Source of the DNA: Oreocharis arfaki
Lineage: Eukaryota > Chordata > Aves > Passeriformes > Paramythiidae
Reading direction: 5' to 3'
Length of the DNA stretch: 64,000 nucleotides
Assembly (NCBI GenBank): GCA_013398015.1
Contig: VZRR01013404.1
Coordinates: 173,035-237,034, forward strand
The notes under the pieces were generated by a model. It saw only the letters and a program-made list of their open reading frames with translations, was not told where the DNA came from and ran no database searches. Positions 24,501 to 35,008 of this stretch are shown one piece after another (position 1 is the stretch's first letter; each line of letters begins with the position of its first letter). Position numbers and translations under genes: made by a program.

Positions 24501-27500
24501 GTACCTAAGAGGTCTTCCCTGCCAAATTACATATTTTTGCAACAGTTGGTAGTGGGATTGATTTTTTTTTTTTCTTCCTTGTAAAGATGATTCTCTGAGT
24601 GCTATTTAAGCAAACAGCATTTCTGCAGAGGACATTCAGTACCTGGAGAAAGATGGTGCTATTCTGTTCTCACATTGCTTTGGGTGACAGTGTTGGAATG
24701 AGGTGTGCAAAAGCCATTCCACTCCCAAAAACTGTACTAAGAGATAAGGAAAAACATGGATACACTACAGACTACCAGAACTTTGTTCCAGTATCAGATT
24801 AAGGACCCCTATCACAGAAGTACTGCAGATAATCCACCTAAACCTGCACAACAGAAAACCTGACTATGAAAACTAGATAAACAAGATTCAAGTGGATACT
24901 ATTTTTAAGAATAGTTAAACAATTTCTTAGACGGTTCTAAGGGAAAATACTTTGGATTACAGAACTTCTCCTGTCTGTTCGACATAATTTGTATTTCTAT
25001 ATTTAATACTAAATGAATTATTCACATTCCAATGTGTTATAGAATGGTTAATCTGCATGGTCACAAAGATATAATACTCCTATGTTTTGCTCTTATAAAA
25101 ACATAGAAATATTGCGTTGCAGCAATGGAAAAATGTAAATAAACATGGCTATAGTTGCACTGTGGGACTGGTGAAGACAAACGTGCCTTTTCAGCTGTGC
25201 CATAACAAAGAAGTCACAAGTCACTTCATTAACTTTTCCCCTCAACTGTATTATAAGACCAGAAATTTGTTTTGGTGACAACAAGAATGGCTAAGGGGAA
25301 AAATAAACCAAATAATAATATTGAAATAAACCAAGCAATAATATTGAATCAGTCTTCCCTGAAAACTATAATCCTTTTTATTCAGTTCATTGCTATTCCC
25401 ATATCTTAAATTATTCTCCCCAGCCACAGTACAATAGGTTTCATCAGAATTTTTTTCAGTGGTGTGTGAAATTAGATCTAAACAAAGAGCTGACTTTGTC
25501 ACCGTAAACAGAACTCTGGATGCATTAGAATCCAAATTATCGTGTGCATTAAATAAAGTCAGAGTATTAAGTAAGAAGCTTTTTGCAATGTTTTTAATGT
25601 AGGCACGTAGGGTTCACTTCTTTCTGCTCCCTCTAAAAATGCCAGGAAGTTTTCTACCAATGTCACTGAGCTCAGGGTGAGGAGATCTGTCTCCTGTCTG
25701 TCTCACTCCATCGGTGGATTTGTATGTAGGAAGCAGCATCTCTTCATTATCCTGGCCCTGACCGATGTATCAGAAGTGATACGTGAGGAACAAGGCAGTA
25801 CCAGCTCCATTCCTGCACTTCTCTGTGCTACACCTCCAGAGGCTTTTTATTGCATCCAGTATGATGCCACACACCTTTGCAAAAGTTCACCCACAGCTGA
25901 TGACCCCAGGAGATCCTGGACTGGATGGTGAATAGTCTGCAGGTGGTTCTCAACCATGAATCTTACCAACAAAAACTACACAGGTACCTCTTTCACCGTC
26001 ACAACTGAATAAAGTGACTTTTAAAAAATAGCTATACATGACAACTACTATAATACCTATTGCTCTAAATATTTTTATCAAAATAAATACTGTTGTTCAC
26101 AGAATACCAAACTATCCTTTTTTTCCAAACTGCTCACATACACAACAGCCCTGTGACATGAAGAGCCCTGGATTTATTTCTCTGGGGGGGTGTGCACGTG
26201 TGCAGATGTGAGTGGGCAAAGAATGCTGGAGGCAAAGAAATGCTCTGTGTCCTGGGGCATCTTTTAAAATCAGCCTGGACCTGTTCCTCTACCTTGGAAA
26301 GGGGCTGGTTGCCCTCTGCATTCCAGGCTGCTGGTGAAAAGAAGGGCCAAAGAGCCTTACCCGAGTAGGCTCTGGCCATGACTACACAGAGTAGCTGCTG
26401 AGACACTGAGAAAAGCCTGAAGCATTGGCTTTGTGCTTGTCTGAACTGCCTTTGATGGTAACATCCCGACCTCTGTGAGACAGGGTGGTCAGCACTGCTG
26501 GTGCAGGGTTTGCAGAACAGCAGGGGAAGAAATAAAACAAATCTGCTGTGTGCAGGACAAAGACCTGGAAAAGCGTGGGGGCAACAGCCACATGAGCCCG
26601 TTGAGGCTCTTTTTACCACCTTAAGTGTGCAGCAGGTTCTGGCTCTGTCTGTGACTGCCTGCAGAGCCCTTCTGTTCTGAGAGTCCTGTGACATCTCTGA
26701 CATCCAGGGCTGCTGAGGGAGCAGGGCCACCCCAGTGCACAAAGCAGCAGCACACCCTGGTTTTTAGTATGTGTAGAGCACATGTTGTGTGGGAGCAGTG
26801 GGGCTATAAACTCTGCCAGGTTGCCTGGAGCTGTTTATGTGCCAGACTTGGGGAGCCCCAGGTGAAGGTGCTGCCAGTTGCTGGTTTGTCTGGACTGCAC
26901 AAAAGGTGGAGAAAGTAGATGGTCTTTAAAGGGCTTGGTACTGAAGTATCTCTCCAGTGTTCTGTGTGTTTGTAAAGGGCTTTAAATCTCCCACAGAATC
27001 TCCCCAGTGCCCTGTGTGATCTGCTTTCATGATGTTCCCAGGTGCACTACAAAGCCAAGGCAAGGAAATTTCACCTGAAGGACATAACTGCACATGAAGG
27101 AACAAGACAGTATAGATCCACATTGGTTTAAAGCTATCATACACGGGTAGAGTCTGTTTTTGTGTGTCTTTGTAGGTGATTGGCACTTTAACACCTGTAA
27201 ATTTAGAGTATGAAACTTCGACATCTATGCAAGACTCAGATTTCTCTGGGCAGGTCTGTGAGGAGTGGTTGTTAAGGAAGGCGATGCTCTGCTGGCTCCA
27301 CGAGCTGAGCACAGCTGCACACAGTGAGTTAGACCAGCCAGCATCAGTATTCCAGCACCATCGTCTCCTAACAGCCCTGCACCTGCTTCCACAGGGATGA
27401 ATACACTGCCCCAACTGACTGGCACCACAGGAAACACCAAAATCCCTGTCATAAACAGAAATCCATACACTGTGATTCCTCTTGTCTTTAATCTGCCCCT

Positions 27501-30500
27501 TCCTCGTCCTGGAGGGGCTGAATACCAGAAAAAAATGGCAGGGAAAGCAGATTGATCAAAATTTGACCTTGGGGATTACACCAGGAGAAATCACAGCAGA
27601 TTAGTGTGGCCAGAATGTCAAATACTAAATAGGAAACTGACCGCAAGTGAAGATTTTGTCCCTGTGAACAGGTAATCAGTATCAAAGATCTACTTGCTAT
27701 TTCCTAGCTCTTTATAAAAAAAGAACTTACTGACATTTATCTTGGGGGAAAGCCCTCAGCAGCACATGGAAGTATCCCAGGTAACAGGCAAGGAGACCAC
27801 ACAATGTTGATATAAAAGCACATACATTCTGTTCCCCAAGGCCAGGGATTTGTTATAAGAGATTTAGATTCAAAACCATCAGGGCCTCCAAATAGTGCAT
27901 TTGGGTTGATATGGAAAATGTCAACTCACTCCCTCTCTCACCTACAAACAGCTTTGGGGTTTATTTTTACTGATGCACATTTAAACATAGTTTGGATCAA
28001 ATTAGGGTCGGAGAAGAGACTTTTCCAACTCTTATACGTAACTTTTTATTTGTCACATTTATAGGCAACTTTTACTCTCCTTGCAATGTTTACAGCCCAC
28101 ATCAAAGCAAAGAAAGCAAAGCTGAAATATTCTTTTGGAAGCTCTGCAACAACAAAAAACCTTTTAGTAATGGTTTTCTGTATATGCAATTATTCTAATT
28201 GCTTCCATCATTAAGTGCACCTCAGACTGTGTTATTAGACGAGGAACAGTTTGGTGAAGAGCACTTTAAAACTCATTTACTTACTTATGCATATATCCAT
28301 CTGCATTCCCTGTTAAGTTCATCTGCATGACAGTCTGAAATTCTGTCTCATTGCAGCAATATTTAAACACTGTGTTGTTATGGTGACAGCAAAAGATGTA
28401 AGATTTGTTGTCAGAGAGACGGGGGCAGTGAAAACCAAAGTGGTAGCGACCTTTGTAGTCCGTGTACGGCTCGCAGACCCGAAAATGCGCGGAAAACACT
28501 GTAAAACAAAAACAACATTGGCTTTGTCAGTCACTTCTGCTATCTGTATGTTACCAACTCTCTGTTTTCAAGGCTAAACAATTGTTGGTTGATTTCTGAA
28601 AAACGCTAATATTTCAGAACTTTCAACGATGTAACATTTAGTACTGAAAGGTAACAATGTTCAGACTTCTGTTGTATTTTGAATTTTGTTGTTTCTGTGT
28701 TTCTGATTACCATTGTTTGTTTGAAGGGCAGAGAAGAAATGCCCTCCACGTTAAGAGGCACAAAAGTATTTAGGGAAATGTTTTTTGTACTGCTGTTCTA
28801 AATATAGGGATATCCATGACACACAACAATGTTCATGTTTGATTCTCCTGGGATGACTTAATAAAAACAAAAAGTCCATGTAGAAACAGCAATAAAAGTT
28901 TGATGGCACTTGGTTTACTGTTCCTGATATCTTTCCTTCTTCTCTGAAGGTCAATCTTTGATAAGGGATATTCTATCAGAAACAGTCATTACAAACAGTG
29001 TAACAAATCCGAACAACTCTGAATTGTAACTAGACAGAACTGATAAAGTACAGGTGTTCCTGTGAGTTCTTACATTTCTTCTTTAACAAGTTCTCATGTG
29101 AAGTGTTTATTACAGCTCTGAGAACATTTTTTATTTTACAGTAATGTGTCACGCTGATTTCACCATCACTTTTACTCGGGGGAAAAAAGAAGCTGTCCAT
29201 AGATCTCTCTTTTATCATCTTAGTTTCCCTGAGCTTTTCAATTGTGCAGAGGGGCAGGATAGACATCCCTTTCAAAATGGTAATAAGCAACCACGTGCAG
29301 CTTCCTGAAAGCCTTTTAGGAGACAACATTTGGTTCCACATCCACAGTTTGTGTTATGGAAGGCCTTACAGCGTCATTCAAAAATGCATGTCCCCCCACA
29401 GACACCCCAAAGGGCTTAAGCTCTGAGGAAGGTGACTTGTAGAAGTTAAGTCTGGATCCTCTCAGCAGTGAAATGTTTCTCCTCTGACTGGAGAACTGAG
29501 GCTCAGCAATGCTGTGGGCAACTGCGGTTCATAAGGTTACACTAATTAATAAATGACATATGTCATTTTGGACTGAGAGAATTAACCCTTGTAATTTGGT
29601 GCATGAGTTTTCTGTCAGTCTACCAGCACAAGAAGCTACACATAATGACTTGCATGGACTTAGCTGAACTGCACTGTATCCCTCTGCACAGAGCCCCTGT
29701 TGATCTGCAATTGCATCTGTGCACCTTATCTAATCCTCATTTTTTTCTACTTTGCTTAAAAAATAAAAGCCTATTCCTAACACTTTGGTTTGCCAATTTT
29801 ATAAAACGTATTAATTTCAAGACAAATTTTAGGGATTGTGACAGTGGAGATCACTTATTTATTTGCGTGCAGAGAAGGAGCCTGGAAGAAAAAACCAAAG
29901 TACTAAACTGACAACAAGGTAACTTGTACTTCACTCTAAGACAAGAAAGCCCACTCTAAACATTTATGTATGCACACACATACCTGGCATCATCACTTTC
30001 TCGAAAGAAGAAATCATTTTTGTAGATTAATTCAGTCAGGAACTGAAAGTGCTGGAAGAAAGCCATTTCTAAAGGAATACAGATATTGAGAAAACTAATT
30101 ACCTACCTGTTCTTGCCCTACCTGGGAAAAACATGTGTTCCAAATGTGAGGCTGCTATCACCAGTAAAGAAACTTTCTTTAGACTTAGGTTTTCAACACC
30201 CTCTGTAGCTCATGTAACAAATCTGCATGTTCAAATTCTGTCACAAAATCCACAAAGCATGTAATTGCATAGAGAGATATGTTTGTTTGAACAAGTGCTT
30301 TGCTGCACCCCTCCTTAATTAACACAGCAATGATAAAATTGTGCCTGGATGGATTATGTTGTGAAAAATCTCAATGTTTGCAGTTGGAAGGGACCTCTGG
30401 AGGTCATCTCATGCAAATCCTCTGCTCAGGCAGGGCCACTGCAGCCTGTTGCCCAGAACTGTGTCCTCATGGCTTTTCAGTATCTCCAAGGATGGAGACT

Positions 30501-33500
30501 CCACATCCTCCACGAGAAACCCATGGCAGTGCTCAGTCCCCCTCGCAGTGAAAAAGCATTTCTTGATGCTTGGAGGGAGCCTTCTGGCTTGCAGCTTGTG
30601 TCCATGGCCTCTGGTCCTGTCACTACCCCTCAGAGGTTAAGCTTGCTTGTCACTGCCACGTGTTTTTTTTAACTGCACATGTGGAAGTGTCCCCTGACCC
30701 CTACATGACTCCTTTGCACATTTTAAATAGAAAACAATCCCTAAACTTCTCTGAGAATGAAAACTGAGGAAAGCATCATTACAGAAGGAAGGGAGAACTG
30801 AGATAACACCAGGTCCTACGAGGAGGGACGTCTGCAATAAAACGCGGTCCTAAGCAAATCCTTAAATAGTAAAATGTGTCAGGGATTAAATAAAAGCATG
30901 ACGTGGGACTGAATCACATTCTGAACTCGGCAGTCAGTGTGTGGTGGGTTACCCTGCTAGGCAGCTGAACACCACACAGCTGCTTGCTCGCTCCCCCGCC
31001 CAGTGGGATGGGCCTGGGAATTAGAAGGGCAAAGAGAAAATTCATGGGTTGAGATAAACATTGTATAATAAATAAGAAAAAACCCCACCACAGCATCAAC
31101 AACAAAAAACAAAGCACAAGTGATGCTAAAGCAATCACTCACTACCAGCAGACTGATGTCCAGCCAGTCCCTGAGCAATTTTTGGTTAAACTCCCACCCC
31201 AATTTTATTGCTGAGCATCTATCCTGTGGTGTAGAAACCACCTTGGCCAGGCTGGGTCAGCAGTGCCAGCCTGTCACCAGCCACAACAGTGGTGTGATAC
31301 CAGCACTGCTTTGGTCACCAGCCTAAAACACGGCCTTGACCCCATCCCAGGCAGACCTAGCACACAGTGAAAACACTTCACAAATTTATTGTAATCTGTG
31401 TAATTTCAACTGCTGTCTTGGCTTCTCTGTGAATTAGAGAGCCAATAAACAAAGTGAGATTCATTTTCTTCCAAGTATCTTTTTCCTGATGATGCCTTGG
31501 GTTTTCACTTTTATATTTTCAAATCCTGCACTGCCTGGTGTGTAACTCTGAAGTTCCTTGCAGCTGCTCGCTGCTGTTCTCTCAGGCCAGGCAGTCAGAA
31601 CAAAGCCTCTCCAGGCCTGCTCTCCAAGGACACCCAGCCTGTCCTAGGCCCAAAATGTGCAGATCAACATCTTTAGAAGGGGGGCGAACTTTGAGAAATT
31701 ACATCATTAGCTAAAGTTTTAATTGGTGAATTTATGTTGATATGAACCAAACCTATAAAAGTGCGAAGAACTCATGACTCGTCCATCTTGGGGTCCATCT
31801 TGGCAGTAGCCGCTGGCTCCCCAGGGTGTACCTTTGAAGGCCTTTCAAATAAATATCCACCTTTATTCCTGTCTAGTCTCTGTTTCTAGCCTCTCAAGGC
31901 ATCACTGACAATAACTTTGCTTAAATCCCCAGCTTTAAAGGACCTTATTTCTATAGAAATACTTCAGATATAAGTATTGTACCTGGAAAGGCCTTAAGTT
32001 GCCTGCTGCAAAGGTGCAGCTGTGTCTGGAGTTGCAAGTGCAAATTCTCATGCTATTTTTGAAAACCATTATTGAACAGTTGATTCAGATGATCCTCTCT
32101 CTGTTCCAGCTGATTTCAGGAGAATAGTCTGTCATGCTTCATCATCACAAGACTTACCTACTCTACCTTAAAAACTACACAGCCAGCAAACATCAAACTG
32201 TTACTTCCCTATCTGGTCACAGTTAGAGATCTGCCTAAGGTACATTTTTAATTTAGATACTAAATTTTTAAAGCTCCAAGGCCCTCTGAATGGCTGGTGT
32301 TTATAAGCTTTCCATATGGAACCACAGAAATATTCACATGTATGCATTTTACCACATGTTAACTTGCTGTATGGATGTTCATTTCCTACTTCAAAGAAAA
32401 AATGCTGTAATGTGCAAATAATCTGACAATTGTTGCTTGTTAATGTAAGCCTTGCTGTCATCACTGATTTTATAAATGTTTCAATCCTTTAAATGAATAA
32501 GCATCAACATTTGCAAAGCCAGTCTAAAAGTTAGTGGTCAGAAAGTCATTCTTCCAGCATGACTCCAGGGTGCTCCTCCCTTTGTTATGCATTCCTTGTG
32601 TGCCCAGTACAACCAGTAAGTGTTCACAACCCCTTAAGTGTCATTGTGATCTTGCTAGCACTGAAATAAAATACCTCAAGTTTCAGTGTTCTCAACCCAG
32701 AAACTGATTACTAAGATTGTGAATCTTAGTATACCAAAGACTTGGAAGTAAAGCAAGATCTTACAGATGGAAGCCCGTAAATCTAGGGCACTCAAAGGGA
32801 GCCTTGCCATTAGATTTTCATTTCAGCTCAGGTTAAAAATGATGTTCATATCATTCCAGTGAGAGCAGCAACCTTTTTTTCTCCCTTGTTATTCACTACT
32901 TAAAGCCAGTAGTTTTCCTTTCTGGAAACTGATCTGTCTTGGACAAAAAAATTACATTGGCTGGCTGAAAAATAATAATAAATTTCCTCCTGTAAAATGT
33001 GTTGAGAGTTACCAATGACCTACACCCATTCCTACAGATGACAGTGGCAAAATTCCACAAGGAGGGAGCAGAGTTTGGCTGGCATGAAAGGCTTGTGATG
33101 ATTTCAGATTAAGCCTGGACTCTACATGCTAATAGTGGACGTCAGATAATAAAATGCCAATAGCCAAGGAGCAACAAAGTGATAAGAAACACATTTACAA
33201 AGCCAACAGTTATCAATGTTAATAAATAAATTATGTAAGAAGTAAAAGCTGTGAGTAATTGGTTTCAAATAAAAACACTGCACTTCAGAGGCAGTACTTC
33301 TAAGAGAGAAAAGAAAAATCAGAACACTGGCTTTATGTCTGGGTTTGAGGAAATACACCAGTGGCTGAACACAGCTAATTGCAATCACAGTGTCCCACTC
33401 AACTCCAACACAAGAAATTATACCATCTTGAGGAAATGGGTTGGAAGAGTGGGATCTCAGGACAGCACTAGTAGAAGTCCCCTATAAAGAGTGGCAAAGG

Positions 33501-34976
33501 TACGAAAACTTAAAAATTAACAGAAGAGGCTGGAGCAGCTGGAAAAGTTTTGTGATGTTTGATCCCTTCATTGAAGACTTCTTGATAACTGACTTCATTC
33601 CTACACCAGGGAGGTAGATTTCTGAAATTTCTTTAGCCTAGAAGACAACAAAGAAGCAGCTCCAGCCCCTGTGCCTGATCCCAGTCCATTGGAAGAGGAG
33701 GGCAGTTCCATAATCAGGGATGCAGTGCCAAACACGGGAATGTCAGGGGAAGGGCTCTAAGGGAAAAAGGATGATTTAACACGAGCAGAGGAGTGGTCTA
33801 ATTGACAATATTAAAACACTGTTAGCAAAAGGGCTGTGTCAGAGCTAGATAATGAACTATCATTAGCAGGAGTCAGCTCGAACACTGCAAACAAGCAATG
33901 AGACCGTGGGCAACAAAACACATGCTCCAACTGACTGGTGAGGATATGAGTATTAATGTTTTGTGAATATTAAAGACCCAGACTGAGTAGCAACAATTTT
34001 GACTGGAGGACAAGGACACTTTAAGAAACATGGTGCCTGGTGAAGTTTTAACTGTGGTGGTTGGGGTTGTGATGTACTACAAGGGAATTGAAAAAAAAAC
34101 CAGTCTTTTTGTATTAAAAACTGCTTCAAGAATGGAGGATAAAAGAGATTGTACTGCAAGTTAAACACCTGTAGGAACAAATCTATTTGGACTGAGAACC
34201 TTCTTAAATTTTATTTTAAATATTCACTCACAATTACAGGAAACCCTAATGCCCTAAATAACTTCTCAAGAATAAATCCAACCAATAATCAGAGCACTCA
34301 ACTAATTCTCAGTCTAACAACTGGCCCACTTCCACACAAACCTTTCCTGTGTACCAATAGCAAACATCTAGAGCAGAACTACCAAGCATTAGGAGAAACA
34401 GCTCTGGTCCAGCCAATTCTTTAGATTCAGGAAAATTACACGGATTCCAAGTTCAATCCTTCAGATGTTTTGCATTCTCTGGTGTGCAATTAGAAAAACA
34501 CACAACTGGAACCTGACTTGCTCTGCTTCCAGTGGATGGTTACTTAGCAAAATGGATGTGTTTTACAGTGGTAGAGAAATTATTATTTTCTTTCAGGTGA
34601 GCTGAAAAAACAGCATATCAAAAGAAATAAAGCTACTCTTTCAGCTTTCCAGTCTGCTTTCTTCTTGAAGTGAATTTTCAATTTCATTTCAAACTCCAGC
34701 TTCCAGTTCTTAAATACAAAGAGGCTTCACTTATATTGGAACTAGATGACCTTGAAGGTCCCTTCCAGCCCTAACCATTCTACGATTCTATGACTTATTT
34801 ATTACGCAATTAACATTTGGTCTTGTTTGTTTTGTAAGAAGACAGTATTAAATTGCAACTATTTTCTCCCTGTGGCACACATCAGTACAAGATAAATTAC
34901 AAAAGTTACCTGCTGACAGAAGTAATGAGAGCAGAACCATCAGCACATTCAAGGACTGTTGACCACAACTTGTCAT
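21238..34976 (-). CDS. SHISAL1: SHISAL1 (Shisa-like 1) gene, coding span of three exons
   Basis: Joining minus-strand segments 34976-34910, 28498-28285 and 21559-21238 gives one open frame. Recognised as Shisa-like 1 because the cysteine-rich block, transmembrane helix and following ARWGIQG stretch match the family member as I remember it. Predicted layout: signal peptide about 1-26; lumenal domain with Cys31, 47, 59, 60, 70 and 71, where the paired CC/CC arrangement is the Shisa hallmark; sequons at Asn53, 63, 72, 83 and 95; one membrane helix about 100-119; cytosolic Gln/Pro-rich tail 135-199. No PPxY motif is visible in the tail. Family knowledge: Shisa proteins are type I membrane proteins of the ER or plasma membrane that modulate receptor trafficking (Wnt/FGF receptors, AMPA receptors for some members); the role of SHISAL1 itself is poorly known. 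Intron phases are 1 and 2. Length to the final Ala is 199 residues, the length I recall for human. Confidence 0.93.
21313..21372 (-). repeat. tandem Gln/Thr/Pro-coding repeat inside SHISAL1
   Basis: Residues 157-176 are encoded by imperfect short units; the 12-base unit ACACAGCCTCAG occurs twice. The product alternates QTQ, QPQ and ETQ. It lies in the cytosolic tail and keeps the reading frame. Confidence 0.8.
21560..28284 (-). other. SHISAL1: SHISAL1 intron between coding exons 2 and 3
   Basis: A 6.7 kb phase-2 intron with GTAAGT donor (28284) and CAG acceptor (21562-21560). It contains a short GAAA microsatellite near 22941. No recognisable transposon or coding exon was seen. The open frame on the minus strand at 26134-26742 lies inside it and is treated under findings. 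Confidence 0.85.
22941..22962. repeat. (GAAA)n microsatellite
   Basis: About five perfect GAAA units follow an A-rich stretch. Confidence 0.85.
28285..28498 (-). CDS. SHISAL1: SHISAL1 coding exon 2: cysteine-rich Shisa domain
   Basis: The exon is 214 bp, preceded on the minus strand by a TTTTAC-AG acceptor (28500-28499) and followed by a near-perfect GTAAGT donor (28284-28279). It encodes residues 23-93 and two bases of Asn94. Visible elements are HFRVCEPYTD, GFHCPRLSDN, FCCHHNN and KYCCNET; the CC pairs are Cys59/60 and Cys70/71. Four N-glycosylation sequons start in this exon (NKS, NNT, NET, NLT). In the family this is the lumenal or extracellular disulfide-bonded module. It is the most diagnostic part of the gene, and no stop or frameshift interrupts it. 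Confidence 0.95.
30384..30640 (-). mobile_element. CR1 LINE 3' fragment, reverse orientation
   Basis: The plus strand begins TTGGAAGGGACCTCTGGAGG, the reverse complement of the CR1 3' end. It continues with the complements of internal CR1 3' blocks (CATCTCATGCAAATCCTC, GAGACTCCACATCCTCCACG, AAAGCATTTCTTGATGCTTG). It is 5'-truncated near 30640 and sits in the SHISAL1 intron in gene sense. Confidence 0.93.
30938..31345 (-). mobile_element. solo LTR of an avian endogenous retrovirus (reverse orientation)
   Basis: The plus strand starts TGTGTGGTGGGTTACCCTGC and continues AGCTGCTTGCTCGCTCCCCC, CCAGTGGGATGGG and GGGTTGAGATAAACATTGTA, the reverse complement of the 3' half of a familiar avian ERV LTR (forward order: AACCCA-type block, CCCACTGGG, GGTGTTCAGCTGCC, GGTTAAACCACGACA). 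It is diverged, and the far border near 31345 is approximate. No viral gene lies next to it, so it is a solo LTR. It lies in SHISAL1 sense within the first coding intron. Confidence 0.82.
31541..31885 (+). mobile_element. solo LTR, second family, copy A
   Basis: A 345-base unit that is repeated in inverse orientation at 42413-42772. It has LTR-like order: a TATAAAAG box at 31754, a CCATCTTGGGGTCCATCTTG block, AATAAA at 31848-31853 and a GTCTAGTCTCTG end. No viral coding sequence adjoins it. Family name not assigned. Borders are set by where the similarity to copy B stops. Confidence 0.8.
34734..34793 (+). mobile_element. CR1 LINE 3' tail only
   Basis: GGAACTAGATGACCTTGAAG then GTCCCTTCCAGCCCTAACCA and TTCTACGATTCTATGA: the last 60 bases of a CR1 with two terminal octamer units. 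It lies 117 bases from coding exon 1, antisense to SHISAL1. Confidence 0.92.
34910..34976 (-). CDS. SHISAL1: SHISAL1 coding exon 1: start codon and signal peptide
   Basis: The ATG at 34976-34974 opens a frame encoding MTSCGQQSLN followed by a hydrophobic run of Val, Leu and Met ending in Ser-Ala: a typical signal peptide. The first residues match the SHISAL1 N-terminus as remembered. The exon gives 22 codons plus one base and ends in CAG followed by GTAACT, an acceptable donor at 34909-34908. Phase 1: the leftover G joins TG from the next exon to make Val23. The start has A at -3. No in-frame ATG lies between it and the predicted 5' UTR acceptor. Confidence 0.9.
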
Positions 34977-35008
34977 CGTTGGCTTTCATTGGTCCATTAG
35001 AGAATTAC
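34977..35008 (-). other. SHISAL1: SHISAL1 5' UTR part of the start-codon exon, with two upstream ATGs
   Basis: Upstream of the start codon on the minus strand is a possible acceptor: pyrimidine-leaning bases then CAACAG ending at 35009. This would make the exon begin at 35008. The 32-base leader contains an ATG at 34997-34995 that reads Met-Asp-Gln-stop, and an ATG at 34989-34987 in another frame; the stop of the first overlaps the second (ATGA). Both have a C at -3, a weak initiation context. The acceptor is inferred; CAG followed by GTAATT also resembles a donor, so the exon border is uncertain. Confidence 0.45.

Larger units (their letters stand above)
28499..34909 (-). other. SHISAL1: SHISAL1 intron between coding exons 1 and 2
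   Basis: A 6.4 kb phase-1 intron with GT (34909-34908) and AG (28500-28499) ends. It holds a CR1 fragment (30384-30640), a solo LTR in gene sense (about 30938-31345), a second solo LTR of another family in antisense (about 31541-31885) and a short CR1 tail (34734-34793). No additional coding exon was recognised in it. Confidence 0.85.
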
